DNA of 28,386 nt from Caccocola sp964450835 (lineage in GTDB: Bacteria > Synergistota > Synergistia > Synergistales > Synergistaceae), in NCBI GenBank assembly GCA_964450835.1, contig CAYVEQ010000026.1, positions 1 to 28,386 of the forward strand, written 5' to 3'. A program made the translations under genes and the position numbers. The notes under the pieces are model-generated. The model did no database searches and was not told the DNA's origin. It saw only the letters and a list, made by a program, of their open reading frames with translations. Shown here in pieces: positions 1-8,400 of the stretch. Positions within the stretch are counted from its first letter, which is position 1; every line of letters starts with the position of its first letter.

Positions 1-7
1 AAATTAC

Positions 8-48
8 GAGGGAGAGTAACAAACTCTCCCTCTTGTTTTTATTTTTTT
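8..48 (+). terminator. Rho-independent terminator of the gene upstream of the window
   Basis: A perfect 10-bp stem (8-17 pairs with 23-32) closes a 5-base loop and is followed directly by a T-rich tract (33-48). It ends a transcript entering from the left, whose gene lies outside the window. It sits just before dnaG, so dnaG needs either read-through or a promoter in the short space that follows; I see no convincing promoter there. Confidence 0.88.
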
Positions 49-68
49 CTGCCGACGGAGGGTGGATA

Positions 69-1823
69 ATGGCGCAGGACGATGTACGTGAAATAAAGTC
101 AAAGCTCGATATCGTCGATGTCATATCCGAGTATGTCCCGCTGAAAAAAAAGGGACAGACCTTTTGGGGGTGCTGCCCTTTCCATAACGAAAAAACACCG
201 TCGTTTGCTGTTTCCCAGGAGCGTCAGACCTTTCACTGTTTCGGGTGCGGCAAGGGCGGAGATATTTTTTCTTTCGTGATGGAAAAAGAGCATCTTGAAT
301 TTCGCGAGGCGCTTGAACGTCTCGCGGAAAAGGCAGGTGTGGCGCTGTCCGCCCGCCGGAGCGGAGCGTCGTCGCGCGCTGGCGCGGACGTGAACAAAGC
401 CGCGCTCGGATTTTTCATGGAATCGCTGAAAGCGCCGGAGGGCGAAGCCGCCAGAAAGTATCTGGAGCGCAGGTCGATAACCGCGCGCGACGCTCTGAAC
501 TTTGAAATAGGATGGGCCCCCGACTCATGGGACGCGCTTACAAGATACCTGAAACGCCTTGGAATATCCGGGGAGAAGGCAATAGAAGGCGGACTTGCCG
601 TTTCCGGCAGGAACGGCGGCTGTTACGACAGATTCCGCGGCAGAGTAATGTTTCCCATATATAACATGACGGGGCGCGTTGTCGGTTTCGGCGGCCGCAT
701 ACTTGACGGGGAGGGCGCGAAGTATCTCAACAGCCCGGAGAGCCGCCTCTTTAACAAGAGACACAATCTTTATCTGCTGAACAGAGCCAAGGCATCTATC
801 GCCTCAAAAGGCTGCGCGTTGCTTGTCGAGGGCTATATGGACGCCATACGCGCCCACCTTTGTGGCTTTACAAACGCCGTCGCGTCGCTTGGAACCGCGC
901 TTACCTCCGTGCAGGCGGCTCTGATAAAAAGGATGACGGGGCTCTGCTATGTGTGTTATGATTCAGACTCCGCCGGCAACGAAGCGGCGCTGCGCGCCAT
1001 GTACATACTTCAGGCCGAGGGCGTGACGGCAAAGCGCGCGCTGTGGAGCGGAGGCAAAGACCCGGACGAACTGCTGCTGCTTCCGGACGGGCGCGGACTC
1101 TTTGAGAAATCAATATCGTCGGCTCTTTCGCTTCCTCTATATCACGTGAAGCTGAGGCGTGCGGCGTTGGGCGACTCTCTGCGAGCCCCGGCCGCGCGGA
1201 AAGATTTGTTTGAAGGACTGGCGTCGCTGCCGGTCTTCGACCTTTCGCCCTGCATTAACGAAATCAGCGAGGTTCTGGGCGTTTTCCCGCACGAGGTAAG
1301 CGCGATGATAGAGGCGTCACGCGCGCGGGGAAACAAAACCGGGCGCGGGGAAGTTCCCGCCGGCTCCGGCCAAAGAGCGCCCTCGCGCGAGGTGCGCGAA
1401 GATACGGGACTTTACGGCGACGACCTTGAATATATGGTATGCAGCCTGTTGTGGAACGACGGCAGGAAACGGGCAGAGTACGCGGCAAACGATGTCGCGC
1501 CCTATATTTCGGACGAAACCGTTCGTTCCGTTGTATCGGCGCTTCTTTCGGGAGACGAACCCGACGAGATTGAAAGACGCTGGCAACAGATGAACGACGT
1601 CAAAGGGATGAAAATAATCGCGCGCGGCAACGGGCTGCTCGCGCGCGAGGGAATCGCGCCTGAAACGGGAGGCAAGCTCATAGGCGAGCTGCGGCATAAA
1701 TTCATAAAAAAGAACATTGCGCCGCTTGTCGCCAGAATAAAAGACGGCAGCATCACAGAGGCGGAATATAAGAAATATATGTATTACACGAGATTACTCA
1801 AAGGAGGGAACATAAAGGCATGA
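69..1823 (+). CDS. dnaG: DNA primase DnaG
   Basis: DnaG makes the RNA primers for chromosome replication and works with the replicative helicase at the fork. The 584-residue protein has the family layout. The N-terminal CHC2 zinc finger uses C36, H39, C57 and C60 (CPFH and CFGC). A basic RNA-polymerase core follows (around YDRFRGRVMFP and GFGGR). The TOPRIM domain has its catalytic Glu in EGYMD at about residue 254 and the DSD acidic pair at 298-300. The C-terminal ~130 residues would be the helicase-binding domain, which is weakly conserved as usual. I chose the ATG at 69 because GGAGGG lies 6 bases upstream; an in-frame TTG at 33 would start inside the preceding terminator tail. The stop overlaps the rpoD start (ATGA), so the two genes are probably translationally coupled, as in the classical macromolecular-synthesis operon. 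rpsU is not visible here. Confidence 0.97.
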   Translation: MAQDDVREIKSKLDIVDVISEYVPLKKKGQTFWGCCPFHNEKTPSFAVSQERQTFHCFGCGKGGDIFSFVMEKEHLEFREALERLAEKAGVALSARRSGASSRAGADVNKAALGFFMESLKAPEGEAARKYLERRSITARDALNFEIGWAPDSWDALTRYLKRLGISGEKAIEGGLAVSGRNGGCYDRFRGRVMFPIYNMTGRVVGFGGRILDGEGAKYLNSPESRLFNKRHNLYLLNRAKASIASKGCALLVEGYMDAIRAHLCGFTNAVASLGTALTSVQAALIKRMTGLCYVCYDSDSAGNEAALRAMYILQAEGVTAKRALWSGGKDPDELLLLPDGRGLFEKSISSALSLPLYHVKLRRAALGDSLRAPAARKDLFEGLASLPVFDLSPCINEISEVLGVFPHEVSAMIEASRARGNKTGRGEVPAGSGQRAPSREVREDTGLYGDDLEYMVCSLLWNDGRKRAEYAANDVAPYISDETVRSVVSALLSGDEPDEIERRWQQMNDVKGMKIIARGNGLLAREGIAPETGGKLIGELRHKFIKKNIAPLVARIKDGSITEAEYKKYMYYTRLLKGGNIKA

Positions 1824-3145
1824 AGAAAACAAAGAAAGAAGAAACAATGCCGGAAGAAAAGTCCCCTGTCGCGGACGCCGCCTGCGGCGCGGATGAGCCG
1901 CTTGAAAACGAACCCGCGGAGGGCGGCTGCTCCGTTGGGCTGAGAATGGAGAAGCTGGAAGCGATTGACGGCGACACTGACATTCTCAATGTGATAGAAT
2001 CCATCGACGACGAGGAAAACGAAAACGCGGGGGGCGCGGGCGACGACCAGTACGGCGCGGATTACAGCGCCTACATAGACAACGTGCGCGACCTGCTCCA
2101 CGAAGGGCGCGAGAAAGGGTTCGTCACATACGAGGACATCGAGAAAAAAATGCCGAAAGATTTTCTCACGGCCGACATTCTCGACAACATATACATGAAC
2201 CTGATGGAGCTTGGCGTCGACGTCATCGACGAGCCGAAGACCAAAGTCGACCCGTCGGAGGGAGAGACAGTGCTCGCCTCACCGGGCGCGGAAGATATGA
2301 ACGACCTTGAGGATCTGCCCCTCTCCGACCCTGTGCGCATGTACCTGCGCGAGATAGGGAAAATAGCGCTCCTTACATCGGAGGACGAAGTCAAGCTGGC
2401 GAAGGGCGTCGAAGCGGGCGACGCCTCATGCAAAGACAGGCTCGTCGAGGCCAACCTGCGCCTCGTAGTAAGCATAGCGAAAAAATATATCGGGCGCGGG
2501 ATGCTGTTTCTTGACCTCATTCAGGAGGGCAACCTGGGCCTTATCCGCGCGGTGGAAAAATTCGACTACCATAAAGGCTACAAGTTCAGCACGTACGCCA
2601 CATGGTGGATACGCCAGGCCATCACGCGCGCGATAGCCGACCAGGCGCGCACGATACGCATTCCGGTGCACATGGTCGAGACGATCAACAAACTGATTCG
2701 CGTTTCGCGTCAGTTGGTGCAGCAGCTCGGACGCGAACCGACGGAGGAGGAAATCGCGGCATGCATGGAGATTCCGTCGGAAAGAGTGGAGGAGATACAG
2801 CGCATAGCGCAGGAGCCTGTCTCGCTTGAAACGCCTATCGGCGAGGAAGAGGACAGCCAGCTCGGCGATTTTCTCGAGGACAAGGATCTTCCGAGCCCGG
2901 AGGAGGCCGCGGCAAGCCAGATACTGCGCGAGCAGCTTGACGGAATGCTGGAAGAGCTGACGGACAGAGAGCGCGAAGTGCTGCGTCTCCGTTTCGGCCT
3001 TGAGGACGGTCATGCCCATACGCTCGAGGAGGTGGGGCGGCGCTTCGGCGTCACGAGGGAGCGCATACGCCAGATTGAGGCCAAAGCTCTCCGTAAACTG
3101 CGCCACCCGAGCCGCAGCAGGAAACTGAAAGATTTCCTGGAATAG
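1820..3145 (+). CDS. rpoD: Primary RNA polymerase sigma factor RpoD (sigma-70/SigA)
   Basis: This is the housekeeping sigma factor that directs RNA polymerase to -35/-10 promoters. The 441-residue protein has an acidic N-terminus and a region 1.1-like block (YSAYIDNVRDLL to about ELGVDVIDE). Region 1.2 is DPVRMYLREIG, regions 2.1-2.4 include DLIQEGNLGL, the -10 reader KFSTYATWWIRQAI and a basic RTIRIPVHM, and region 3 follows. Region 4 ends with the -35-reading helix-turn-helix VGRRFGVTRERIRQIEAKAL. The length is nearer to SigA of Gram-positives and Synergistota than to the ~610-residue E. coli protein, because the long non-conserved insert is missing. The ATG overlaps the dnaG stop; a strong AAGGAGG at 1801-1807 lies 12 bases upstream, slightly far, so an ATG at 1847 is a less likely alternative. 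Confidence 0.97.
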   Translation: MKKTKKEETMPEEKSPVADAACGADEPLENEPAEGGCSVGLRMEKLEAIDGDTDILNVIESIDDEENENAGGAGDDQYGADYSAYIDNVRDLLHEGREKGFVTYEDIEKKMPKDFLTADILDNIYMNLMELGVDVIDEPKTKVDPSEGETVLASPGAEDMNDLEDLPLSDPVRMYLREIGKIALLTSEDEVKLAKGVEAGDASCKDRLVEANLRLVVSIAKKYIGRGMLFLDLIQEGNLGLIRAVEKFDYHKGYKFSTYATWWIRQAITRAIADQARTIRIPVHMVETINKLIRVSRQLVQQLGREPTEEEIAACMEIPSERVEEIQRIAQEPVSLETPIGEEEDSQLGDFLEDKDLPSPEEAAASQILREQLDGMLEELTDREREVLRLRFGLEDGHAHTLEEVGRRFGVTRERIRQIEAKALRKLRHPSRSRKLKDFLE

Positions 3146-3158
3146 ACAAAACGCGTTT

Positions 3159-3195
3159 CAGGCCCGCCTCAATTCATGGCGGGCCTGAGTTTTAT
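3159..3195 (+). terminator. Terminator after dnaG-rpoD, possibly bidirectional
   Basis: A perfect 10-bp GC-rich stem (3159-3168 with 3178-3187) and a 9-base loop are followed by AGTTTTAT. It ends the dnaG-rpoD transcript. gltX converges from the right, and the same hairpin could serve it, although the T-run on the minus strand is poor (a short TTTT about 9 bases beyond the stem). Confidence 0.85.
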
Positions 3196-3222
3196 ACGGC
3201 GCGCGCTTTCTTCGCGCCGGCG

Positions 3223-4563
3223 CTATACAAGGCTGTAGTATTCGAGTCTGCGGCGGCACTCGGCCCGGCCTAACTGCTCCGCTACCTCAAAGACGCCCGG
3301 GCTTACTTTGCGTCCCGTGAGCGCCCAGCGAAGAGGCATACAGACGGTCTTCATCGAGCTGCCGTTCGCGGCGATCCATTCTTTGGTGAATTCTTCCATC
3401 TTCGGGGCTTTCCATTCAGGGCAACCGCCCAGCAGCGCGACGTAGAATTTTCTGACGGCGGCGCGTGTTTCGTCCGTGATTTCCGAGGCGTCGTAGCGGG
3501 CCTTTACCGCGTCGAACGTCACGAAGTAGTCGCTGTATTCGGCCAGCTGCTTTGTCGTCTGTCCGCGTCCTCCCATCGCGTGCAGAGAGGAGGCGAGGTA
3601 TTCGTCGCTCAATCCCGAGAGGTCGAAGCCCATTTCAATCCAGAAGGGGCGGATGACCGAAAGGAGCTTCATCGGATCCATTATTTTCATCTGTTCCTGA
3701 TTGATATGGTTCAGCTTGTCCATGTCAAGCACGGCGGCTTTGCGCGTGACAGACGAGATTTCAAACATTTCGACAGCCTCGCCGCGCGTGAAAACTTCCT
3801 GCCCGTTCTTAGGCGACCAGCCGAGGAGAGCCAGGAAGTTGAAGACTCCGTCGGGCAGGTAGCCCATGTCGCTGTATTCAAAGACGCTCGTCGCGCCCTG
3901 CCGCTTCGAGAGTTTTTTCTTGTCCTTGCCGAGAATCATCGGAAGGTGAGCAAAGGCGGGCGCCTCAAAGCCGAGCGCGTCGTATATGAGAAGCTGCTTC
4001 GGTGTGTTAATGATGTGATCCTCGCCGCGGATGACCATATTTATTCCCATCGTGCTGTCGTCTATGACGACCGCGAAGTTGTAGGTCGGCATGCCATCGC
4101 TCTTGACAATTACGATGTCTTTGATTGTGCCGTCCTGATTGACGGAGGCGTTCTCGCTTCTGAAGTCGAGGTTGCCGTATACTTCGTCGCGGAAGCGCAG
4201 CTCTTTCCCCGGCACAACCCTGAAGAAGACCGCGCCCGCTTTCTCGTATGCCTTGCCCTCGCCGAGCAGCTGCTCAGCGTATTTCCTGTAAAGGTGCATA
4301 CGCTCAGACTGCCGGTAGGGGCCGAAGCCGCCGCCTTTGTCCGGCCCTTCGTCCCAGTCGAGCCCCATCCAGCGCAAGCCGTCCAGAATGCTTTGCTCGT
4401 AGTCTTTCGTCGAGCGTTCCGTGTCGGTGTCCTCTATGCGGAGGATGAAGGAGCCTCCGTGTCTGCGCGCGTAGAGCCAGTTGAAAAGCGCGGTGTGCGC
4501 TCCGCCGATGTGAAGCGCACCTGTCGGGCTTGGCGCGAATCTTACTCTTGGTTTGTCGGTCAT
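3223..4563 (-). CDS. gltX: Glutamyl-tRNA synthetase
   Basis: A class I aminoacyl-tRNA synthetase that charges tRNA-Glu with glutamate in the cytoplasm. The ATP-binding signature reads PSPTGALHIGGAHTALFNW (HIGG at residues 18-21) and the second signature KLSKR is at 217-221. The Rossmann core contains the expected IRGEDHI and YNFAVVIDD blocks, and an all-helical anticodon-binding region makes up the C-terminal third. At 446 residues it is slightly shorter than most family members (about 465-490). The start has GGAGGA just upstream on the minus strand. The gene is convergent with rpoD and divergent from polA. Whether the enzyme also charges tRNA-Gln (the non-discriminating type paired with GatCAB) cannot be told from this window. 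Confidence 0.96.
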   Translation of the reverse strand: MTDKPRVRFAPSPTGALHIGGAHTALFNWLYARRHGGSFILRIEDTDTERSTKDYEQSILDGLRWMGLDWDEGPDKGGGFGPYRQSERMHLYRKYAEQLLGEGKAYEKAGAVFFRVVPGKELRFRDEVYGNLDFRSENASVNQDGTIKDIVIVKSDGMPTYNFAVVIDDSTMGINMVIRGEDHIINTPKQLLIYDALGFEAPAFAHLPMILGKDKKKLSKRQGATSVFEYSDMGYLPDGVFNFLALLGWSPKNGQEVFTRGEAVEMFEISSVTRKAAVLDMDKLNHINQEQMKIMDPMKLLSVIRPFWIEMGFDLSGLSDEYLASSLHAMGGRGQTTKQLAEYSDYFVTFDAVKARYDASEITDETRAAVRKFYVALLGGCPEWKAPKMEEFTKEWIAANGSSMKTVCMPLRWALTGRKVSPGVFEVAEQLGRAECRRRLEYYSLV

Positions 4564-4639
4564 TTTGTATTCCTCCAGATTTTTATTATCCGCCTGTCGC
4601 GACGCCGCGTGAAGTTTTATTTACGGCTCACTTTGGAGT

Positions 4640-4669
4640 ATTATAGACTCAGCGCCGGAGGGCGTGTAA
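4640..4669 (-). promoter_or_regulatory. Putative sigma-70 promoter for gltX
   Basis: Read on the minus strand there is TTACAC (4669-4664), an 18-base spacer, then a perfect TATAAT (4645-4640), about 80 bases before the gltX start. The -35 matches consensus at 4 of 6 positions. No comparably good promoter is visible for the divergent polA. Confidence 0.6.
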
Positions 4670-4717
4670 CGCGCCGCGATAAGCAATTATATCCTAAACG
4701 GAGTAAGGTTGTGTCAA

Positions 4718-7270
4718 ATGAAAAAATATCTGCTTCTCATAGACGGCCACGGCCTCGCTTTCAGAGCTTTCTACGCTTTGCCGCCGGAACTTTCGGCGGC
4801 TGACGGCACGCCGACGAACGCTGTGGTCGGATTTTTCAACATGATGCTGAAGGCGCTGGACGAATGGCCGGCCGACGGTCTCGGCGTCTTCTTTGACCCC
4901 AAAGGCCCCACGCGCAGGCACGAGCTCTTCGCGGAGTACAAAGAGACGCGCAGACCGACGCCCGAGAGCTTCCGCCTCCAGATGCCGCTTATCACAGAAC
5001 TATGCCGCGCGATGGGATTTCCGGTATTTTCGCGCGACGGCGTGGAAGCGGACGATTATATCGTAGCGACAGCAAGGGCGCGTGCGGCGGAGGGTTGGGA
5101 CGTGAATATACTCTCCGCGGACAAAGACCTTTTTCAGGCGATAGAAGATCGGATTTCCGTCATACGCCCCTCGAAGGGTGTGACGGACTTCCTCGTCTAC
5201 GACGGCGCGGTTTTCCGCGAAAAGTACGGCTTTGAGCCGCGTCTGATGGCGGACTACCTCGCACTGCTCGGCGACGCGGCGGACAACATACCGGGCGTCG
5301 CCGGGATAGGCGAAAAGACGGCTCTTGCTCTCGTGGGCCGCAGCGGGCGGCTTGAAAACATCTACGAAAACATAGAAGAAGTTCCGAAAGCGCGGCGCGT
5401 CAGGCTCGAAGCGGGGCGCGAAGCGGCCTTTATGAGCCGCGCGCTCGTCGTTCCGCAGGAAACGGAACCAGCGGCGGAGGAGGAACTTATCCCGAAGGAG
5501 CCGGAGCTTGAAAAACTCTCGGCGCTCTGTTCGCGCCTCGGACTGAAAAAAATCTACGCGCGCTTCGCCGGCCTTGAGCGCGGAGCCGGGCCGCAAGAAG
5601 CGCCTCAGGTGTCGGCGGGCGAATGGAAAGGCGAGGAGACGGAGCTTGAGCGGTTGTTTGAATATGACGAAATCGCCCTCTCGCCGTCGCCCGAAGAGGG
5701 TGAGAAAAGATTCGTCGCGGCTGCGGGCGGCAAAGCGGCGGGCTTTGACGCGCGTGACGAAAAGGCACGCGCTTTATTCGCGGAATGGGCGGGGCACGGG
5801 CGCCTCATACTCTGCGGCTACCGCGAGATGCTGAGCGACTGCCCGGACTTTCCTCTGCCAGCGCGGGAGCGTGTGAACGACGTCGAGACGGCGCACTATC
5901 TGCTTCACCCCGACAGGGGCGGGGCCGCGGGGATGGAACGGACTCTCGGAGCGCCGGTGACGCCGGGGCGCGGGCTTGCCTCGCGGCTGTCCGGCTATCG
6001 TGACGCGCTCTTTCCGGAGCTTGATAAATACGGCCTGCTCTCTGTCATGAACGATATAGATATGCCACTCGCGCCGGCTCTCGCGAAAATGCGCCTCACG
6101 GGAATGCGCGCCGACACGTCCGGGCTTGAAGCGCTCGGCGCGCGCCTCGCCGAAAGCGTCGCGAGATGCGAGGCCGCCATAAAAGAGCGTGTCGGAGAAG
6201 ATATAAATCTGGCGTCGCCGAAGCAGGTCGGCGAGCTGCTCTTTGAGAGGCTGATGCTGCCGCCGTTGAAGACGACGAAGAACGGCGCCTATTCGACCGG
6301 CATTCAGGTGCTTGAAGAGCTGGCGAAACTGCCGGAGCCGATGTGCGACATTCCCCTGATGCTTATAAGGCACAGGGAGGAATCAAAAATATACACTGCC
6401 TTTGTGCAGCCCTTCATAAAATACTCGCGCGACGGAGGCGGCACGGTGCGTTCAACCTTCGACCATCTTTCGACCGGCACGGGTCGGCTCGCGAGCCGCG
6501 ACCCGAACGTCCAGAATATGCCGGTCTTCGGGGAATGGGCCGACGGTTTCCGCGCCTGCTTCGTCCCGCGCTCGGAGGACGGCGTGTTCGTCGCTGCGGA
6601 CTATTCGCAGATAGAGCTGCGCGTCCTGGCCGAGCTTACGGGAGAGGAAAAACTTATCCGCGCGTTCCGCGAAGGCGGCGACATACACCTTGAAACGGCC
6701 TCGTGGGTATTCGGCCTGCCGGCCCGCGAAATAACAGCCGAGCAGAGACGCTTCGCGAAGGTGGTCAACTTCGGGCTGCTTTACGGCATGAGCGCCTTCG
6801 GCCTCGCGCAGAGGCTCGGCGTGCCGAGGCCCGCCGCGCAGGAAATCGTTGACAGATACTTCGGCGTGCTGCCGAGCGTGAAAAGCTACATCGCGGGCAG
6901 CGCGGCCGAGGCGAAAAGACGCGGTTACACGAGGTCGCTCTTCGGACGGATCCGTCCTCTTTCCGAAGTCTCCACTGCGGAGGGAAGAGGCACGAGCGCG
7001 ATTGCCCGCATTGCGGTGAACACGCCGATCCAGAGCACGGCCGCCGACATCGCGAAAATCGCGCTTTTCCGCTTTGACGCGGCTCTTTCGGAAAAATTTC
7101 CTGACGCGCGGATAGTGCTTCAGGTTCACGACTCAATCGTCTGCGAATGTCCGCGCGGCGACGCGGAGGCGGTGCGCGAACTGCTCGTAAAAACGATGGA
7201 GGGAGTCGATATATTGAACGTGCCTCTGAAAGCGGAACCCAAGAGCGGGAATTCGCTCAAAGACATATAA
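4718..7270 (+). CDS. polA: DNA polymerase I
   Basis: PolA fills gaps and removes RNA primers from Okazaki fragments. Of its 850 residues, about 1-290 are the 5'-nuclease domain (IDGHGLAFRAFYALPP, EADDYIVA, SADKDLFQ, and the helix-hairpin LGDAADNIPGVAGIGEKTA). The C-terminal ~400 residues are the family A polymerase: motif A DYSQIELR with D628, motif B RRFAKVVNFGLLYG with K681, and motif C QVHDS with D805. The middle 3'-5' exonuclease fold keeps only a rough scaffold. No DxE pair is present where expected (YDEIALSPSPEEG aligns there) and the last catalytic Asp region is missing, so proofreading is probably lost, as in Bacillus and Thermus PolA. I chose the ATG at 4718; an in-frame TTG at 4709 is also possible because GGAG at 4700-4703 suits it slightly better. 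Confidence 0.95.
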   Translation: MKKYLLLIDGHGLAFRAFYALPPELSAADGTPTNAVVGFFNMMLKALDEWPADGLGVFFDPKGPTRRHELFAEYKETRRPTPESFRLQMPLITELCRAMGFPVFSRDGVEADDYIVATARARAAEGWDVNILSADKDLFQAIEDRISVIRPSKGVTDFLVYDGAVFREKYGFEPRLMADYLALLGDAADNIPGVAGIGEKTALALVGRSGRLENIYENIEEVPKARRVRLEAGREAAFMSRALVVPQETEPAAEEELIPKEPELEKLSALCSRLGLKKIYARFAGLERGAGPQEAPQVSAGEWKGEETELERLFEYDEIALSPSPEEGEKRFVAAAGGKAAGFDARDEKARALFAEWAGHGRLILCGYREMLSDCPDFPLPARERVNDVETAHYLLHPDRGGAAGMERTLGAPVTPGRGLASRLSGYRDALFPELDKYGLLSVMNDIDMPLAPALAKMRLTGMRADTSGLEALGARLAESVARCEAAIKERVGEDINLASPKQVGELLFERLMLPPLKTTKNGAYSTGIQVLEELAKLPEPMCDIPLMLIRHREESKIYTAFVQPFIKYSRDGGGTVRSTFDHLSTGTGRLASRDPNVQNMPVFGEWADGFRACFVPRSEDGVFVAADYSQIELRVLAELTGEEKLIRAFREGGDIHLETASWVFGLPAREITAEQRRFAKVVNFGLLYGMSAFGLAQRLGVPRPAAQEIVDRYFGVLPSVKSYIAGSAAEAKRRGYTRSLFGRIRPLSEVSTAEGRGTSAIARIAVNTPIQSTAADIAKIALFRFDAALSEKFPDARIVLQVHDSIVCECPRGDAEAVRELLVKTMEGVDILNVPLKAEPKSGNSLKDI

Positions 7271-7313
7271 CGGCCGGGCGTCGCGCCGCTTCGCGCATGG
7301 AAGAAAGAATCGC

Positions 7314-7342
7314 TTGCGCCGCCGGCGAAAGTGGAATATAAT
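7314..7342 (+). promoter_or_regulatory. Near-consensus sigma-70 promoter of rpmE
   Basis: TTGCGC (7314-7319), exactly 17 bases, then a perfect TATAAT (7337-7342). This predicts transcription from about 7349 and a short leader of roughly 40 bases. It is one of the two best promoters in the window and suits a gene needing ribosome-level expression. Confidence 0.75.
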
Positions 7343-7386
7343 ACATGGCTGTATGCAAGACGTGCTAGCACATGGAGGTGCGACTG

Positions 7387-7623
7387 TTGAAAAAAGGTAT
7401 TCATCCGAAATACGAGGTCTGCAAGGTGACCTGCGCTTGCGGCAATACATTTGAAACAAGGTCGACTGTCGGCGATATGAGAGTCTCTGTCTGCAGCGCC
7501 TGCCACCCCTTCTACACCGGCAAAAAAGGCCGCGTGATCGAAGCGGGACGCCTCGAGAAGTTCCGTCAGAAGTACGCCGGCGTGAACTACGGCCAGAAAA
7601 GCGCCAAAGAGACCGCCGAATAG
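7387..7623 (+). CDS. rpmE: 50S ribosomal protein L31, zinc-binding type
   Basis: L31 sits at the intersubunit bridge of the ribosome. The 78-residue protein starts KKGIHPKYE and has the conserved CACGNTFETRS block and the ICxxCHPFYTGK-type block (VCSACHPFYTGKKG). It keeps CxC at 16-18 plus CxxC, so it is the zinc-holding (C+) paralogue rather than the zinc-independent one. The start is taken as TTG at 7387, because GGAGGTG (7374-7380) lies at ideal distance and the protein then begins exactly like its family. An in-frame ATG at 7372 would overlap that ribosome-binding site. The gene has its own promoter and terminator, so it is probably a single-gene transcript. Confidence 0.96.
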   Translation: MKKGIHPKYEVCKVTCACGNTFETRSTVGDMRVSVCSACHPFYTGKKGRVIEAGRLEKFRQKYAGVNYGQKSAKETAE

Positions 7624-7636
7624 CTTTTTCGTCATA

Positions 7637-7670
7637 AGAGGGGAGCGCCATGCGCGGACTCCCCTCTTTT
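7637..7670 (+). terminator. Terminator after rpmE
   Basis: An 8-bp GAGGGGAG/CTCCCCTC stem (7638-7645 with 7659-7666), with a possible short inner CGC/GCG pairing, is followed by TTTT. It separates rpmE from thyX. Confidence 0.8.
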
Positions 7671-7707
7671 CGTATCTTCCGGCCCGCGTTAAAAGGAGTG
7701 AAGCGAT

Positions 7708-8400
7708 ATGCCGGTGTATGTCAAACTCATATCGTCGACGCCCGAAGCCGACAGAGTAGTGGCGGCAGCCGCGAAAATCTGTTACAGCCCCTCTGGCGCG
7801 GAGGAGATTTTCGACGGCATGGACGAAGGGAAGACCGCCTCTTTTCTCTCGACTCTCCGCAGGGCGGGCCATCTGTCGCCCTTTGAACACGCCTCCTTCA
7901 CTTTCGCTCTTGAAGGGTTAAGCCGTGTGGCGACGCACCAGCTTGTGCGCCACAGGGTGGCCAGCTTCTCGCAGCAGAGCCAGAGGTATGTCGAAATGAC
8001 GGGGAACAGCTGTATTGTCCCGCCCTCCGTGGCGTCAAATCCCGAGGCGCTTAAACTGTTCGGCGAACAGTCAGAGGCCGCCTTCCGAACATACCGGAAG
8101 CTGACGGAGCTCGGCGTGCCGCGCGAAGACGCGCGCTTCATTCTGCCCCACGGCATGGAGACGCGCCTCGTCGTTACCATGAACGCCCGCGAGCTTCATC
8201 ACTTCTTCGCGCTGAGGCTCTGCCGCAGAGCGCAGTGGGAAATACGCGAAGCCGCGCGCAAAATGCTGATCGAAGCGAGGGCGGCTGCTCCGCTGCTCTT
8301 CGTTACGGCGGGCCCCTCATGCGTCGCAGGCGGAAAGTGCGCCGAAGCGCGCCCCTGCGGGAAGCCTTACGAAAATATGGAGCGGCTGCTCTCCGAATGA
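7708..8400 (+). CDS. thyX: Flavin-dependent thymidylate synthase ThyX
   Basis: ThyX makes dTMP from dUMP with methylene-tetrahydrofolate, FAD and NADPH, and does not need the ThyA/DHFR cycle. The family signature RHRxxSxxxxSxR is complete: R81 H82 R83 ... S86 ... S91 Q R93. The nearby SPFEHASFTF and the later ARFILPHGMETRLVVTMNARELHHFFALR blocks hold other nucleotide- and flavin-binding residues. The length of 230 residues is typical. The ATG has AAGGAG about 10 bases upstream (7692-7697). The stop overlaps the start of the next gene by 4 bases. Placement between rpmE and prfA is a recurring order in anaerobes. Confidence 0.95.
   Translation: MPVYVKLISSTPEADRVVAAAAKICYSPSGAEEIFDGMDEGKTASFLSTLRRAGHLSPFEHASFTFALEGLSRVATHQLVRHRVASFSQQSQRYVEMTGNSCIVPPSVASNPEALKLFGEQSEAAFRTYRKLTELGVPREDARFILPHGMETRLVVTMNARELHHFFALRLCRRAQWEIREAARKMLIEARAAAPLLFVTAGPSCVAGGKCAEARPCGKPYENMERLLSE

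Noticed and set aside
3580..4803. 407-codon open frame on the + strand opposite gltX
   Set aside because: It is antisense to an unmistakable gltX. Its peptide is Arg/Val-rich without recognisable motifs, as expected of GC-rich antisense frames.
7343..7386. Riboswitch or L31 leader control element upstream of rpmE
   Set aside because: The predicted leader is only about 40 bases and shows no stable hairpin beyond the ribosome-binding site.
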